Under the pieces are notes generated by a model. The model did no database searches and was not told the origin of the DNA. It saw only the letters and a program-made list of their open reading frames with translations. A stretch of DNA of 38,711 nucleotides, from NCBI GenBank assembly GCA_030648295.1, contig JAUSID010000208.1, forward strand, positions 1 through 38,711. Direction: 5' to 3'. Of this stretch, positions 8,536-16,022 are shown in pieces; position 1 is the stretch's first letter, and the number at the start of each line of letters is the position of its first letter. The DNA comes from Opitutaceae bacterium (GTDB lineage Bacteria; Verrucomicrobiota; Verrucomicrobiia; Opitutales; Opitutaceae). The position numbers and the translations under genes were made by a program.

Positions 8536-8799
8536 CGATCGCATCGTCTACCAGTCGGCCGGGCTGGCGCGCAACCGGATGAACCGCGCGTGCTCGTGCC
8601 GGACTCCTGGGAGCTGGTGCGACGCGCGGCCGATGGCTCCGAAAAAATCATGGGCCGCGGCGTGCTCGGCTACGACGTGACGCCGGACGGCAGCATTATC
8701 TACACCGACGGTCGCGCGGTGTACCGGTGCGTTCCCGACGGCAAGCCGGAAAAGCTGCTGGAGCACTTTCCGATCGAGAAGATCGTCGCGCTCGAATGA
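8536..8799 (+). pseudogene. C-terminal relic of a beta-propeller-like protein
   Basis: An open frame from 8536 to TGA 8797-8799 contains PRVLVPDSWELVRRAADGSE, LGYDVTPDGSIIYTDGRAVY and CVPDGKPEKLLEH. This is the repeated strand pattern of TolB/WD-like propellers. The matching upstream sequence DDRIVYQSAGLARN is in a different frame (8534-8575), so a frameshift near 8575 separates the two parts. The only start in the surviving frame is GTG 8590. A C-terminal pseudogene fragment is the best reading; a 69-residue small gene from GTG 8590 is the alternative. Confidence 0.55.
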
Positions 8800-8862
8800 G
8801 GGCATGACGGGCCGCGACGCGAATCCGCGCCGAAACACAACGTCATTAAGTCCTGGACATGG

Positions 8863-9011
8863 ATGGAGGGCCCGCCTCCCCGCCGCAGGCGGGCAAGCGG
8901 CGCGGCTTGCCTGCCTTTGGCAGGGCCGGTCGCTTTCCGAAGGACGTTCCACTCGGGAAAGTCGAAATGGGTGTGACCCGGAAGCGGACGACGCAGAGGT
9001 CGTCCCTCCAT
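8863..9011. mobile_element. MITE-like element, copy 1
   Basis: The element begins ATGGAGGG (8863-8870) and ends CCCTCCAT (9004-9011). It contains a 38-bp core (8930-8967) that matches the reverse complement of 31518-31555 with two differences. Outside the left end, AAACACAACGTCATTAA (8833-8849) is also shared with the other copy. Copy 1 is 149 bp and copy 2 is 111 bp; the difference is a GC-rich inverted-repeat insertion in copy 1 (about 8875-8925). No ORF of transposase type is present. Non-autonomous mobility is inferred from the shared ends and inverse orientation. Confidence 0.65.
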
Positions 9012-9040
9012 TTTGGGTCTGATTATTTGTGACGCCCGGT

Positions 9041-11314
9041 CTAGCCGCGGATCTGGCCCGTGCCCTCGATCACGAACTTGTAGCTGCAGAGTTCGCGCAA
9101 TCCCATCGGGCCACGCGCGTGCAGCCGATCGGTGCTGATTCCAATCTCCGCCCCGTAGCCGAATTCGAAACCGTCGGTGAAACGCGTGCTCGCGTTCCAG
9201 TAAACCGTCGCGCTGTCCACCTCGGCCAGGAAACGGCGGGCGGCGGCTTCATTCGCCGTCACGATGGCGTCGCTGTGATTCGAGCTGTCGCGATTGATCG
9301 TACGAATCGCCGCGTCGAGCGAATCCACGACCCGCACCGCCATGATGGTGTCGAGGAACTCGGCCGAGAAATCCGCCGCGACCGCCGGCGTGGTCGGGAC
9401 CTGCGCGCGTTGAAGGATTTCGGCGCTGGTGGAATCACAGCGCAACTGGACGTTCTTCGCCGTCAGCGCGCGACCGACCGTGGGGAGAAATTGCTCCGCG
9501 ACGCTGCGATGCACGAGCAGCTGTTCGGCTGCGTTGCACACGCCGGGGCGCGACACCTTCGCATTGACGGTGATTGATTCCGCCATCGCGAGATCAGCGG
9601 CGTCGTCGACGTAAACGAAGCACACGCCCTTGTAATGCTTGATGACCGGGATGGTGCTGTTCTCGGCGACATAGCGGATGAGGCTCTCGCCGCCGCGCGG
9701 AATCACGCAATGGATCAGCGTATCGAGTTTCAGCAGCGTGTTCAGTGCCGCGCGATCGGTGGTGGGCACCAGTTGCACGGCGTCGCCCGGCAGCCCCGCG
9801 GCGGTCAATGCCTGCGAGATCAACGCCGCCAGCGCCATGTTGGTGTGGAAGCATTCCTTGCCCCCGCGCAGAATCGAGGCGTTGCCACTCTTCAGGCACA
9901 GGACCGCACAGTCCACGGTGACGTTGGGCCGTGATTCGAAAATGATGCCGATTACGCCGATCGGCACGCGCAGCTTGCGAATCCGCAATCCATTGGGCCG
10001 GGTGAATTCCTCCAGCACTTCACCGACGGGATCCGGCAGCGCGACGACCTCGCGCACGGACTGCGCGAGTTTTCGCAGCCCGGCCTCGTCGAGGCTCATC
10101 CGTTCCCGTGCCGCCGCGGTGAGGGCGCCGGCTTCGGGCGAAAGCAGATCGCGCTGATTTGCCGCGAGCAGTTCGAAATGCGAGGCGTCGATCAACTCGG
10201 CGAGTTTCTCCAGCGCCGCGTCCTTTTTCGCCGTCGGGGCGGTCGCGAGCCCAAGCGACGCGGCCCGGGCGCGTTGAGCGAGCGAGGTGATGAGCTGGAC
10301 GAGTTCGGCCGACATTTGGTCGCGAGGTTCGAGCAAAGGAGGCTCCGCGCCAAGCGCATTTGCAGGGGCCGCTGGCGCGGGCGACGAGGTCGTTGACCCA
10401 AGAAACGCTGGCTCAGGTGGAACGGCGGGAGGTGGCGCGGGTTCGGCGGGCACCGTCCACGGCGTGGCCGGCGGCGCCAGCCGGTGGAGGAGCCAGATGC
10501 CGCCCGCGAGCAGCGCCACGCCCGTGAGGTCGAACCACCAGGGATGAAGCATGGAGCCGGCGGACTTCGCGACGGTGTTGAAGTTGGCGATTTCGTACGG
10601 GAAGAACCCGACGAAGTATGCCGCGCCGTTGTTGATCGCATGGCCGGCAAAACAAAGCCCGAGCGATCGCGTGTGGAAATAAACCCAGCCGAGCACGACC
10701 CCGAGCCCGAACGCGACGGGCAGCTGCGCGGGATTGAGGTGCGTGAGCGCAAAGAGCGCGGCCGACGCGACGATTGCAACCGCTGGCCGCCAGCGTCCGA
10801 GAAACCCCCGCAGGATGATGCCGCGGAAAATGATTTCCTCCATCAGCGGGCCGATGATCACGGCCAGCAGCATTCCCTGCCAGGAACCGCCAATCACCCG
10901 GTCAAGGCCCGGCGCGATATTCCATCCGTGCAGCCCGTCGGAACCGAACAGCAGCCGGATCAGGTTGTCGATTTCAGAGACGAAGATCGTGAGCGCGACG
11001 ACGATGGGCAGGAAGGGAACGGCCAGCGCGGCGGGCCTGAATCCGGGTGCTCCGAGGTGGCGCCACGGTTCACCCGCGCGATGCAGGACGAGGGCGGTGA
11101 TCGTCGCGCCGCCGGCAAGCTTCGCGAGGATCAGGATCGTCGACTCCCGGCCCGGCGTGTCTCCAGCCCACACATACAGTCCCGTGAAGGTGCCGAACGC
11201 ATGGAACTTCCCGATCAGCATCGCGGCGATCGCTTCGAACACGAGCATGCCGACGACGACGCCAATGGCGGCGAGCATTCCGAAACGGGGCAGGGCGGGA
11301 ATGGGACGGGACAA
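9041..11314 (-). CDS. proA: CPBP intramembrane protease fused to gamma-glutamyl phosphate reductase (ProA)
   Basis: One open frame of 757 residues. Residues 1-280 are a multi-spanning CPBP (Abi/Rce1-type) protease with EEIIFRG (159-165), FALTH (188-192) and HAINN (225-229), the expected metal and catalytic motifs. Residues 281-333 are a Pro/Ala-rich linker. From residue 334 (ATG 10315) the sequence is a complete 424-residue ProA: VIGIIFESRPNVTVD, and catalytic Cys in SRPGVCNAAEQ (Cys about 593 of the fusion). ProA reduces gamma-glutamyl phosphate to glutamate 5-semialdehyde with NADPH in proline synthesis. ProA is normally a separate soluble protein. No Shine-Dalgarno is visible before the internal ATG, but internal initiation cannot be excluded. 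No proB is adjacent. Confidence 0.87.
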   Translation of the reverse strand: MSRPIPALPRFGMLAAIGVVVGMLVFEAIAAMLIGKFHAFGTFTGLYVWAGDTPGRESTILILAKLAGGATITALVLHRAGEPWRHLGAPGFRPAALAVPFLPIVVALTIFVSEIDNLIRLLFGSDGLHGWNIAPGLDRVIGGSWQGMLLAVIIGPLMEEIIFRGIILRGFLGRWRPAVAIVASAALFALTHLNPAQLPVAFGLGVVLGWVYFHTRSLGLCFAGHAINNGAAYFVGFFPYEIANFNTVAKSAGSMLHPWWFDLTGVALLAGGIWLLHRLAPPATPWTVPAEPAPPPAVPPEPAFLGSTTSSPAPAAPANALGAEPPLLEPRDQMSAELVQLITSLAQRARAASLGLATAPTAKKDAALEKLAELIDASHFELLAANQRDLLSPEAGALTAAARERMSLDEAGLRKLAQSVREVVALPDPVGEVLEEFTRPNGLRIRKLRVPIGVIGIIFESRPNVTVDCAVLCLKSGNASILRGGKECFHTNMALAALISQALTAAGLPGDAVQLVPTTDRAALNTLLKLDTLIHCVIPRGGESLIRYVAENSTIPVIKHYKGVCFVYVDDAADLAMAESITVNAKVSRPGVCNAAEQLLVHRSVAEQFLPTVGRALTAKNVQLRCDSTSAEILQRAQVPTTPAVAADFSAEFLDTIMAVRVVDSLDAAIRTINRDSSNHSDAIVTANEAAARRFLAEVDSATVYWNASTRFTDGFEFGYGAEIGISTDRLHARGPMGLRELCSYKFVIEGTGQIRG

Positions 11315-11370
11315 GAGTCGATATGCCGCGCGGTTCGCGGCCGGTTGTCAGTTGAAAAGAAACAAGTCCG

Positions 11371-11527
11371 TCCTGGGAGCGCGGGACTCCAGCCTCGTGG
11401 CATGGGCGTCTCGCCCATGATCCTCCGAGTGGCACCGGCATCCTGCCGGTGAAAAGCACAATGAACGGTTTTCACGGGCGAGACGCCCGTGACACGTTGC
11501 GGGCAGGATGCCCGCGCTCCCAGGGGA
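11371..11527. repeat. GC-rich inverted-repeat cluster between fused proA and kduD
   Basis: The cluster runs from CCTGGGAGCGCGGGACTCC on the left to GCGGGCAGGATGCCCGCGCTCCC on the right. Nested inside are ATGGGCGTCTCGCCCAT, GGCACCGGCATCCTGCCGGTG and CACGGGCGAGACGCCCGTG, each a short self-complementary unit. It has the same units as the clusters near 258, 6043, 7332 and 14363. It lies upstream of the CPBP-ProA start and just downstream of kduD. Confidence 0.8.
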
Positions 11528-11540
11528 AGCCACTGCTCGC

Positions 11541-12314
11541 CTACCGTCCACACCAGCCGCCGTCGACGGCCAGGATGTGGCCGTTGACGTAGTCGCTTGC
11601 GCGCGAGGCCAGAAACACCACGGCGCCTTCGAGGTCGGCCGGCTCGCCCCAGCGGCCCGCCGGGATCCGGCTGACGATTTCCTTCGAACGATCCGCGTTT
11701 GCCTGCAACGCCGCCGTGTTGTCGGTGCGCATGTAGCCGGGCGCGATCGCATTCACCTGGACGCCGCGGGCCGCCCACTCGTTCGACAGCGCTTTCGTCA
11801 GCTGGCCGACGGCGCCTTTGCTCGCGGCATAGGCCGGCACGGTGATGCCGCCAAAAAAAGTGAGGAGCGAGGCGACGTTGATGATCTTCCCCGAACCGCG
11901 CGCGATCATGTGCCGACCCGCCGCGCGACACGCGGTGAACACGCCGTCCAGGTTCACGCGCATCACGGCATCCCAGTCAGCGTCGCCGTGTTCGGCGGCG
12001 GGTGAACGCCGGATGATGCCAGCGTTGTTGACAAGGATGTCGAGATGCCCCTGCCACGCGATGGCCTGCTCGATCAAGCGTTCGACGTCGCTGCGGTGGC
12101 CGAGGTCGGCGGCAACCGCGCACGCGTCGACTCCGAGTGCGCGCACTTCGGATACCACGGAAGCGAGCTTCGCGCCATCGCGGCCGTTGACGACTACGCT
12201 CGCGCCGGCGCCGGCGAGCGCACCGGCCATGGCTCGGCCGAGCCCGCGCGAGGAGCCGGTGACGAGCGCCACCTTTCCGTTCAGTCCGAACATGCGGTCG
12301 AGGATGGAGCTCAT
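11541..12314 (-). CDS. kduD: 2-dehydro-3-deoxy-D-gluconate 5-dehydrogenase (KduD), SDR family
   Basis: The product is 257 residues from ATG 12314, close to the usual 250-253. The frame is open much further upstream, but that part is the reverse frame of kduI. It is a classical short-chain dehydrogenase: TGSSRGLG NAD-binding motif (19-26), NNAG (96-99), catalytic Ser149, and YAASK with Tyr162/Lys166; it ends with VDGGW. KduD interconverts 5-keto-4-deoxyuronate-derived 2,5-diketo-3-deoxygluconate and 2-keto-3-deoxygluconate in pectin and other uronate catabolism. The specific assignment rests on kduI being the gene directly upstream on the same strand (157-bp gap); on motifs alone it would be only an SDR oxidoreductase. 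Confidence 0.87.
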   Translation of the reverse strand: MSSILDRMFGLNGKVALVTGSSRGLGRAMAGALAGAGASVVVNGRDGAKLASVVSEVRALGVDACAVAADLGHRSDVERLIEQAIAWQGHLDILVNNAGIIRRSPAAEHGDADWDAVMRVNLDGVFTACRAAGRHMIARGSGKIINVASLLTFFGGITVPAYAASKGAVGQLTKALSNEWAARGVQVNAIAPGYMRTDNTAALQANADRSKEIVSRIPAGRWGEPADLEGAVVFLASRASDYVNGHILAVDGGWCGR

Positions 12315-12471
12315 AAGGTGGAAAATTTCCCAACGTGGCACCGCGGCCGCAACTGAAGAGATTGGGGAATCTTGAAATCGGTCATCGGTCATCTGAAATC
12401 TGTCATTGGAAAAAACCGACAGCTTGGAAATTGGATTTAGCCGCGAAAGGCCGCGGTGGAAAAAATGCGGG

Positions 12472-13296
12472 TTATCGCAGCTCGGCTGGCGACACGGCGT
12501 CCATGTCGGCAAAGGCCTGGTTGTCGCCGGCCATGGCCCAGACGAATCGATACGCGCCGGTGCCCGCGCCACAATGAATCGACCACGCGGGCGAAAGCAC
12601 CGCCTCGCGATCGCGGACGACGAGGTGACGGGTGGCGGCCGGCTGGCCCATGAAGTGGAAGACCACGTTGTCACCCAGATCGAAATACAGGTACACCTCG
12701 CTCCGGCGGCTGTGGGTGTGCGGCGGCATCGTGTTCCAGACGCTGCCGGGTTCGAACTCGGTGAAGCCCATGACCAGCTGGCAGCTCTTCACGCCATCGG
12801 GGTGAATGAGCTTGTTGATCCGGCGGCGGTTCGCCTTCGCCGCGTCACCGATGGGATCGGTGCGGACATCCGCGCGTCGGGCGACGGCGGTGGGATGCTT
12901 GGCATGCGCCGGCGCACTGATGAAGAAAAACGCGGCCGGGCCGCCGGCACCGGACGCGAACGTCACGTCCTTTTCGCCGAGACCGACATAGAGGCAGTCG
13001 AGCGGTCCCAATTCGTGATTGGCGCCGCTGACGCGAACCGTTCCGTTGCTCCCCAGGTTCAGGATGCCGATTTCGCGGCGTTCGAGAAAGAACGCGGTGC
13101 CGGTTTCCTTCGCGGCAGGCAGCGGCAGCGGCGCCGTGGTCGGCACGGCCCCTCCGACAATCATCCGATCCAGGTCGGTGTAATGCGCGTTCACCGCGCC
13201 GGGCTGGAAGAGATCGCCGATCAGAAAACGCGCGCGGAGGTCATCCGTGGAAAGCGTGTTCGTCGCTTCGGGAGTGGGGGAGTAATGCAGTTTCAT
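12472..13296 (-). CDS. kduI: 5-dehydro-4-deoxy-D-glucuronate isomerase (KduI)
   Basis: The product is 274 residues from ATG 13296, close to the usual length of about 278. Upstream codons in frame are Arg-rich and unlike the family. The double beta-barrel (cupin-like) KduI pattern is clear: N-terminal FLIGDLFQPGAVNAHYTDLDR, central LGPLDCLYVGLGEKDVTF, and the metal-binding block PPHTHSRRSEVYLYFDL with His193, His195, Glu200 and later His241. The enzyme isomerises 4-deoxy-L-threo-5-hexosulose uronate to 2,5-diketo-3-deoxygluconate, the substrate of KduD next to it. The protein is cytoplasmic. The pair indicates use of pectin or glycosaminoglycan-like uronates; no lyase is present in this window. 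Confidence 0.92.
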   Translation of the reverse strand: MKLHYSPTPEATNTLSTDDLRARFLIGDLFQPGAVNAHYTDLDRMIVGGAVPTTAPLPLPAAKETGTAFFLERREIGILNLGSNGTVRVSGANHELGPLDCLYVGLGEKDVTFASGAGGPAAFFFISAPAHAKHPTAVARRADVRTDPIGDAAKANRRRINKLIHPDGVKSCQLVMGFTEFEPGSVWNTMPPHTHSRRSEVYLYFDLGDNVVFHFMGQPAATRHLVVRDREAVLSPAWSIHCGAGTGAYRFVWAMAGDNQAFADMDAVSPAELR

Positions 13297-13301
13297 TCGT
13301 C

Positions 13302-13343
13302 GCGGGCTCGCGTTGCGGCCAAGCCAACACCCTGCGAGCCCGC
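13302..13343. promoter_or_regulatory. Inverted repeat in the kduI upstream region
   Basis: GCGGGCTCGC (13302-13311) is complementary to GCGAGCCCGC (13334-13343), a perfect 10-bp stem with a 22-nt loop, starting six bases before the kduI start. On the transcript it would form a hairpin next to the ribosome-binding region. It could be an operator or translational control structure, or another member of the dispersed repeats. The function is inference only. Confidence 0.4.
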
Positions 13344-13696
13344 AGAGACAAGCGGGTTCGCATCGCCGCAGCCGGGAGCGCGACAAGCGCCAGCCGGGCT
13401 GGCGCAACACGGTTGGGGTTGTTGCGATTCATTGCCGTATCGGGGTTGCTTGTGGGTGGGGCGCGACCGTCCAGCGGAGGGCGCTTGTGGGGCCGACCCC
13501 TGTGCGTATGGAGGCCGGGTTGGAGTGCGCTTCAACTTCGTCCGCGTCGGACCGTCATAATGTGGGAACGTGTGAACGGCCGAAATTGGCGCAGTGGCCG
13601 CCGCCGTACCAATTCAGAGAAGCTCGAGGCCTGTCATTTGAGGCTGGCGACCTGGCACCGCATTTGTTGAACGTGGACGGCCGTGGGCACCGTTCG
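13344..13696. other. Gene-less stretch between kduI and the small membrane protein gene
   Basis: About 350 bases with no supported gene. It includes AGCCGGGCTGGCGCAAC (near 13394) and a GTTGGGGTTGTTGCG stretch, both resembling dispersed repeats. An open plus-strand frame crosses it (from 13313) but its composition is Arg/Pro-rich, and the credible protein begins only at 13697. Promoters for the divergent kduI and 13697 genes should lie here, but I cannot point to a clear -35/-10 pair. Confidence 0.6.
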
Positions 13697-14083
13697 ATGA
13701 TCCTGAAATACTCCATTGCTGCCGCGGTGCTGTTTGGCGCGATCGTGCTGGCGCTCCGGTGGCACTCCTCCGCGGACTCAGCGGGAACGAACGTTGTTAT
13801 CGCCGAGCGGGTACTCAAGACGGTGGCGTCGGAGGACTACGAGGCGTTTATCGCGCAGGCCGACAAGAGCGTGCGAAAAATGCGCGTCGAACATTTTCGC
13901 TCCCTGGCCGAGCGCCATGCGCCACGCTTGCGGAGCGGATACGACTTGGTGCCGCTCGATGACCGGTGGCGCGGGAAGGTGCGCGTGAGCCGATGGAAAC
14001 TGGTTTTCAGGGACGGCAGTCCTGACGCGGTCCTTACGCTTGGGGTGAGAGACGGGAAGGTGGCGACGTTTGCGATTTATTGA
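13697..14083 (+). CDS. Small membrane-anchored protein of unknown function
   Basis: The product is 128 residues from ATG 13697. It has a single N-terminal hydrophobic segment (YSIAAAVLFGAIVLAL, about 5-20) acting as anchor or signal, then a soluble domain with VIAERVLKTVASEDYEAF, a basic middle (VRKMRVEHFRSLAERHAPRL) and a beta-rich end (KVRVSRWKLVF, GVRDGKVATFAIY). The end resembles small periplasmic domains that fold as an alpha helix plus a curved sheet, but I do not recognise a named family. The longer upstream frame is rejected because the hydrophobic start gives a natural N-terminus. It is followed directly by repeats. Confidence 0.72.
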   Translation: MILKYSIAAAVLFGAIVLALRWHSSADSAGTNVVIAERVLKTVASEDYEAFIAQADKSVRKMRVEHFRSLAERHAPRLRSGYDLVPLDDRWRGKVRVSRWKLVFRDGSPDAVLTLGVRDGKVATFAIY

Positions 14084-14545
14084 AGCTGTCTATTGGGCCT
14101 CTGGCGCGCCATGCCGTCCACGGGCAGGATTCCGGTGCGACTTCAATCCATGCGGGCGGGACATCCGCAAGGCAAGTGGCTGCGGCTTCCCCGTTCGACA
14201 AGCTCAAGGCCCCGAGCCGGTCGAGGGGCAGCCGCAGATGTTCTCAATGTACACTCGAATGAACCTGCGGCAGAGCCTGCCCTGAGCTTGTCGAAGGGAT
14301 GCCGCGGCCACTTCGATACGCCGATTCTGTCGGAGAGAATCGTGATAACTTGCCGGCCCGCCCTGGGAGCGCGGGCGTCCCGCCCGCAATGACGGAGGCC
14401 GAATGCGCCGAGCGGCCTGAGTGTGGCAAGGGCCGTCTCGCCCGTGCGATTTCAATCATGCGGGCGAGACCCACCTTCGCCAAGGCTTCGGCGGGCAGGC
14501 TGCCCGCGCTCCCAGGTGACGCACGCACCTCGCCTGAATCGTTGG
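14084..14545. repeat. Mosaic of interspersed repeats
   Basis: No gene is supported. Units seen: CACGGGCAGGATTCCGGTG (about 14118); the CTTGTCGAAGG-type family at about 14187-14235 and 14265-14306, the second matching 6212-6256 closely; GGGAGCGCGGGCGTCCCGCCCGC (from 14364); and an opposing GCGGGCGAGAC...GGCTGCCCGCGCTCCC arm (about 14461-14512) that itself contains CTTCGCCAAGGCTTCGGCGG, also present near 6110-6128. Confidence 0.78.
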
Positions 14546-14644
14546 CTACCGCTGAACTGCTACGGCTTCCTTTCCGACTTCAACCACGCTCACGTCGTCG
14601 GCCCAGACGGTACCGTGGGATATCTTGAAGCCGACGAAAACAAG
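14546..14644 (-). pseudogene. C-terminal relic, probably of a secreted carbohydrate-active protein
   Basis: A 32-codon open stretch ends at TAG (14548-14546) and reads FVGFKISHGTVWADDVSVVE followed by a short tail. W-A/D-D-V-x-V endings are typical of beta-sandwich carbohydrate-binding domains at the C-terminus of glycoside hydrolases. It is cut off upstream by a stop (14647-14645) and by a repeat ending GTCCCTCCAAA (about 14677). The rest of the gene is not in the window. Family level only. Confidence 0.42.
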
Positions 14645-14809
14645 TTAGCGCTTACGAGGCGGAGCCCGTCCCTCCAAATATGCGGATCGATACGCTCACG
14701 CGTTACTCTGCGCCGAGTTTCTGCTCCGAGGTTTGAGAATGCGCCCCTCCGCCCCTCCGACCATCCGCCCCTCCGGCCATCCGACCTTCCGGTCCCCGCC
14801 CATCCGCAG

Positions 14810-15233
14810 CTACCTGGCCTCTTTCGTTTCCGGCTCGGTGTCGAAAACCACGGCACCGCCACGTTCGATCACGTAGATTCACGAATTTCGACAGCGGATC
14901 GTCGAGCTGGAGTTTTCCCTGTTCCGCCAGGAACAGAATCGCGGCGGCGGTGAACTGCTTGGTGACGGAGCCCAACCGGAACTTGGTCGTCGCAGTGTTG
15001 GGAATTTTCCATCCGGCGTTGGCCCACCCGCAGCTCTGCTCGAAGACGACGGCGCCGTCCTTTGCCACCAACACCGACCCCATGAATCGATCGCCAGCCG
15101 CGTGAGTCTTGATGATCTCAGCCATCCGCGCCGCGTCCTGTGCGAAACCGGCGGTGGCGATCGCCGCCGCCAACAGAACAGATGAGAGCAGGGTGGGCGG
15201 ATGGTGGCGATGCAGCGAGATGCTGGAGTGCAT
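14810..15233 (-). pseudogene. Serine beta-lactamase-like hydrolase, internally deleted
   Basis: The first 119 codons from ATG 15233 are a good N-terminus of a class C beta-lactamase/esterase-type serine hydrolase: signal peptide ending near ATAGFAQ, VLVAKDGAVVFEQSCGWAN, FRLGSVTKQFTAAAILFLAE with the S-x-x-K motif at Ser89-Lys92, then KLQLDDPLSKF. Immediately after, the frame becomes nonsensical. A different frame (14878-14810) gives YVIERGGAVVFDTEPETKE then TAG, which looks like a C-terminal tail. The Tyr-x-Asn and His/Lys-Thr-Gly motifs are absent. The simplest reading is an internal deletion of several hundred codons with a frame change. It cannot be a working enzyme. Confidence 0.72.
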
Positions 15234-16022
15234 GGCGGGAGCGTTTGTGACCGGTTGGTCGATCCGCAGGCGGGGCTTAACGATGGTGCATCTACCCGGC
15301 GGGATGACCCGCGTCGATGTTCAAACCGCCGGTTTCGCCGCCCTTATTCGGCACATAAACCTCGGATGAGACACAGAGCGCACAGAGGCCAATCCGGAGG
15401 ACACGGAGCCCCTCGGCCGGCTCGGGGCCTTGAGCTCGTCGAAACGGCAAGGCATTTCTCTGTGACCTCTGTTTGTTCCCCGTGCTGCTATATCTGAAAA
15501 TGCACGCAAGCCACGAAAACCATTCAACCGCGGAGAACGCAAAGAGCGCATAGAAGAATCTTTGCGATCTGTGCGTTCTTTGCGGGTAAATCCATTTCCA
15601 TTCGGTTGCGGCCGTCTCGACAAGCCTCTCGACAAGCTCGAGGCCTTTCAGTCCGGACATCGTTTGGCCGTGAGCCTGCCTGCCCTGAGCCTGTCGAAGG
15701 GGTCGAATCGGCTCGAGGCCCCGAGCCTGCCGAGGGGCCGCGCCGCGCTGGGCGCCCTGTGCCCCAGGTTTGATGGCTGGAATTTTCGATCCGTTAACCC
15801 ATCACTCCGGATTGTCGGCCACTATCTCGCCGGCTCGAAGCGGACCGGGACTACATCACGCTCAGCACAAGAAACCTGACCCCTGCTTTTTCTGGTCTCT
15901 CCTAAGCTCAAACCGGGGCCCCCTGAGCCGGATCTGAAGGCGGGTAGGAAATTGCAGGTTGACCCCTTGGCTGCCTCCAACAGAACGCGATCTCCATTCA
16001 GTTCCCGATCGATTAGTCGCAC
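15234..16022. repeat. Gene-less repeat-rich stretch
   Basis: About 790 bases without a supported gene. Seen: a CACAGAGCGCACAGAGGCC-type low-complexity segment (about 15369); CTCGTCGAAACGG and CTGAGCCTGTCGAAGG repeats (about 15430 and 15610-15735); an imperfect palindrome made of GAGAACGCAAAGAGCGCAT and GTGCGTTCTTTGCGG (about 15534-15593); and CAAGAAACCTGACCCCTG (about 15868-15885), which resembles sequences near REP-associated tyrosine transposases. Neither a transposase gene nor a tRNA is present. Confidence 0.7.

Noticed and set aside
7644-8651. 335-codon frame containing hpf
   Set aside because: Only the last 129 codons match the HPF family; the rest is Arg/Pro-rich and antisense to the DUF4242 relic.
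12315-12674. Upstream extension of the kduD frame to 12674
   Set aside because: The extension overlaps kduI in another frame and is not SDR-like; ATG 12314 gives a normal KduD length.
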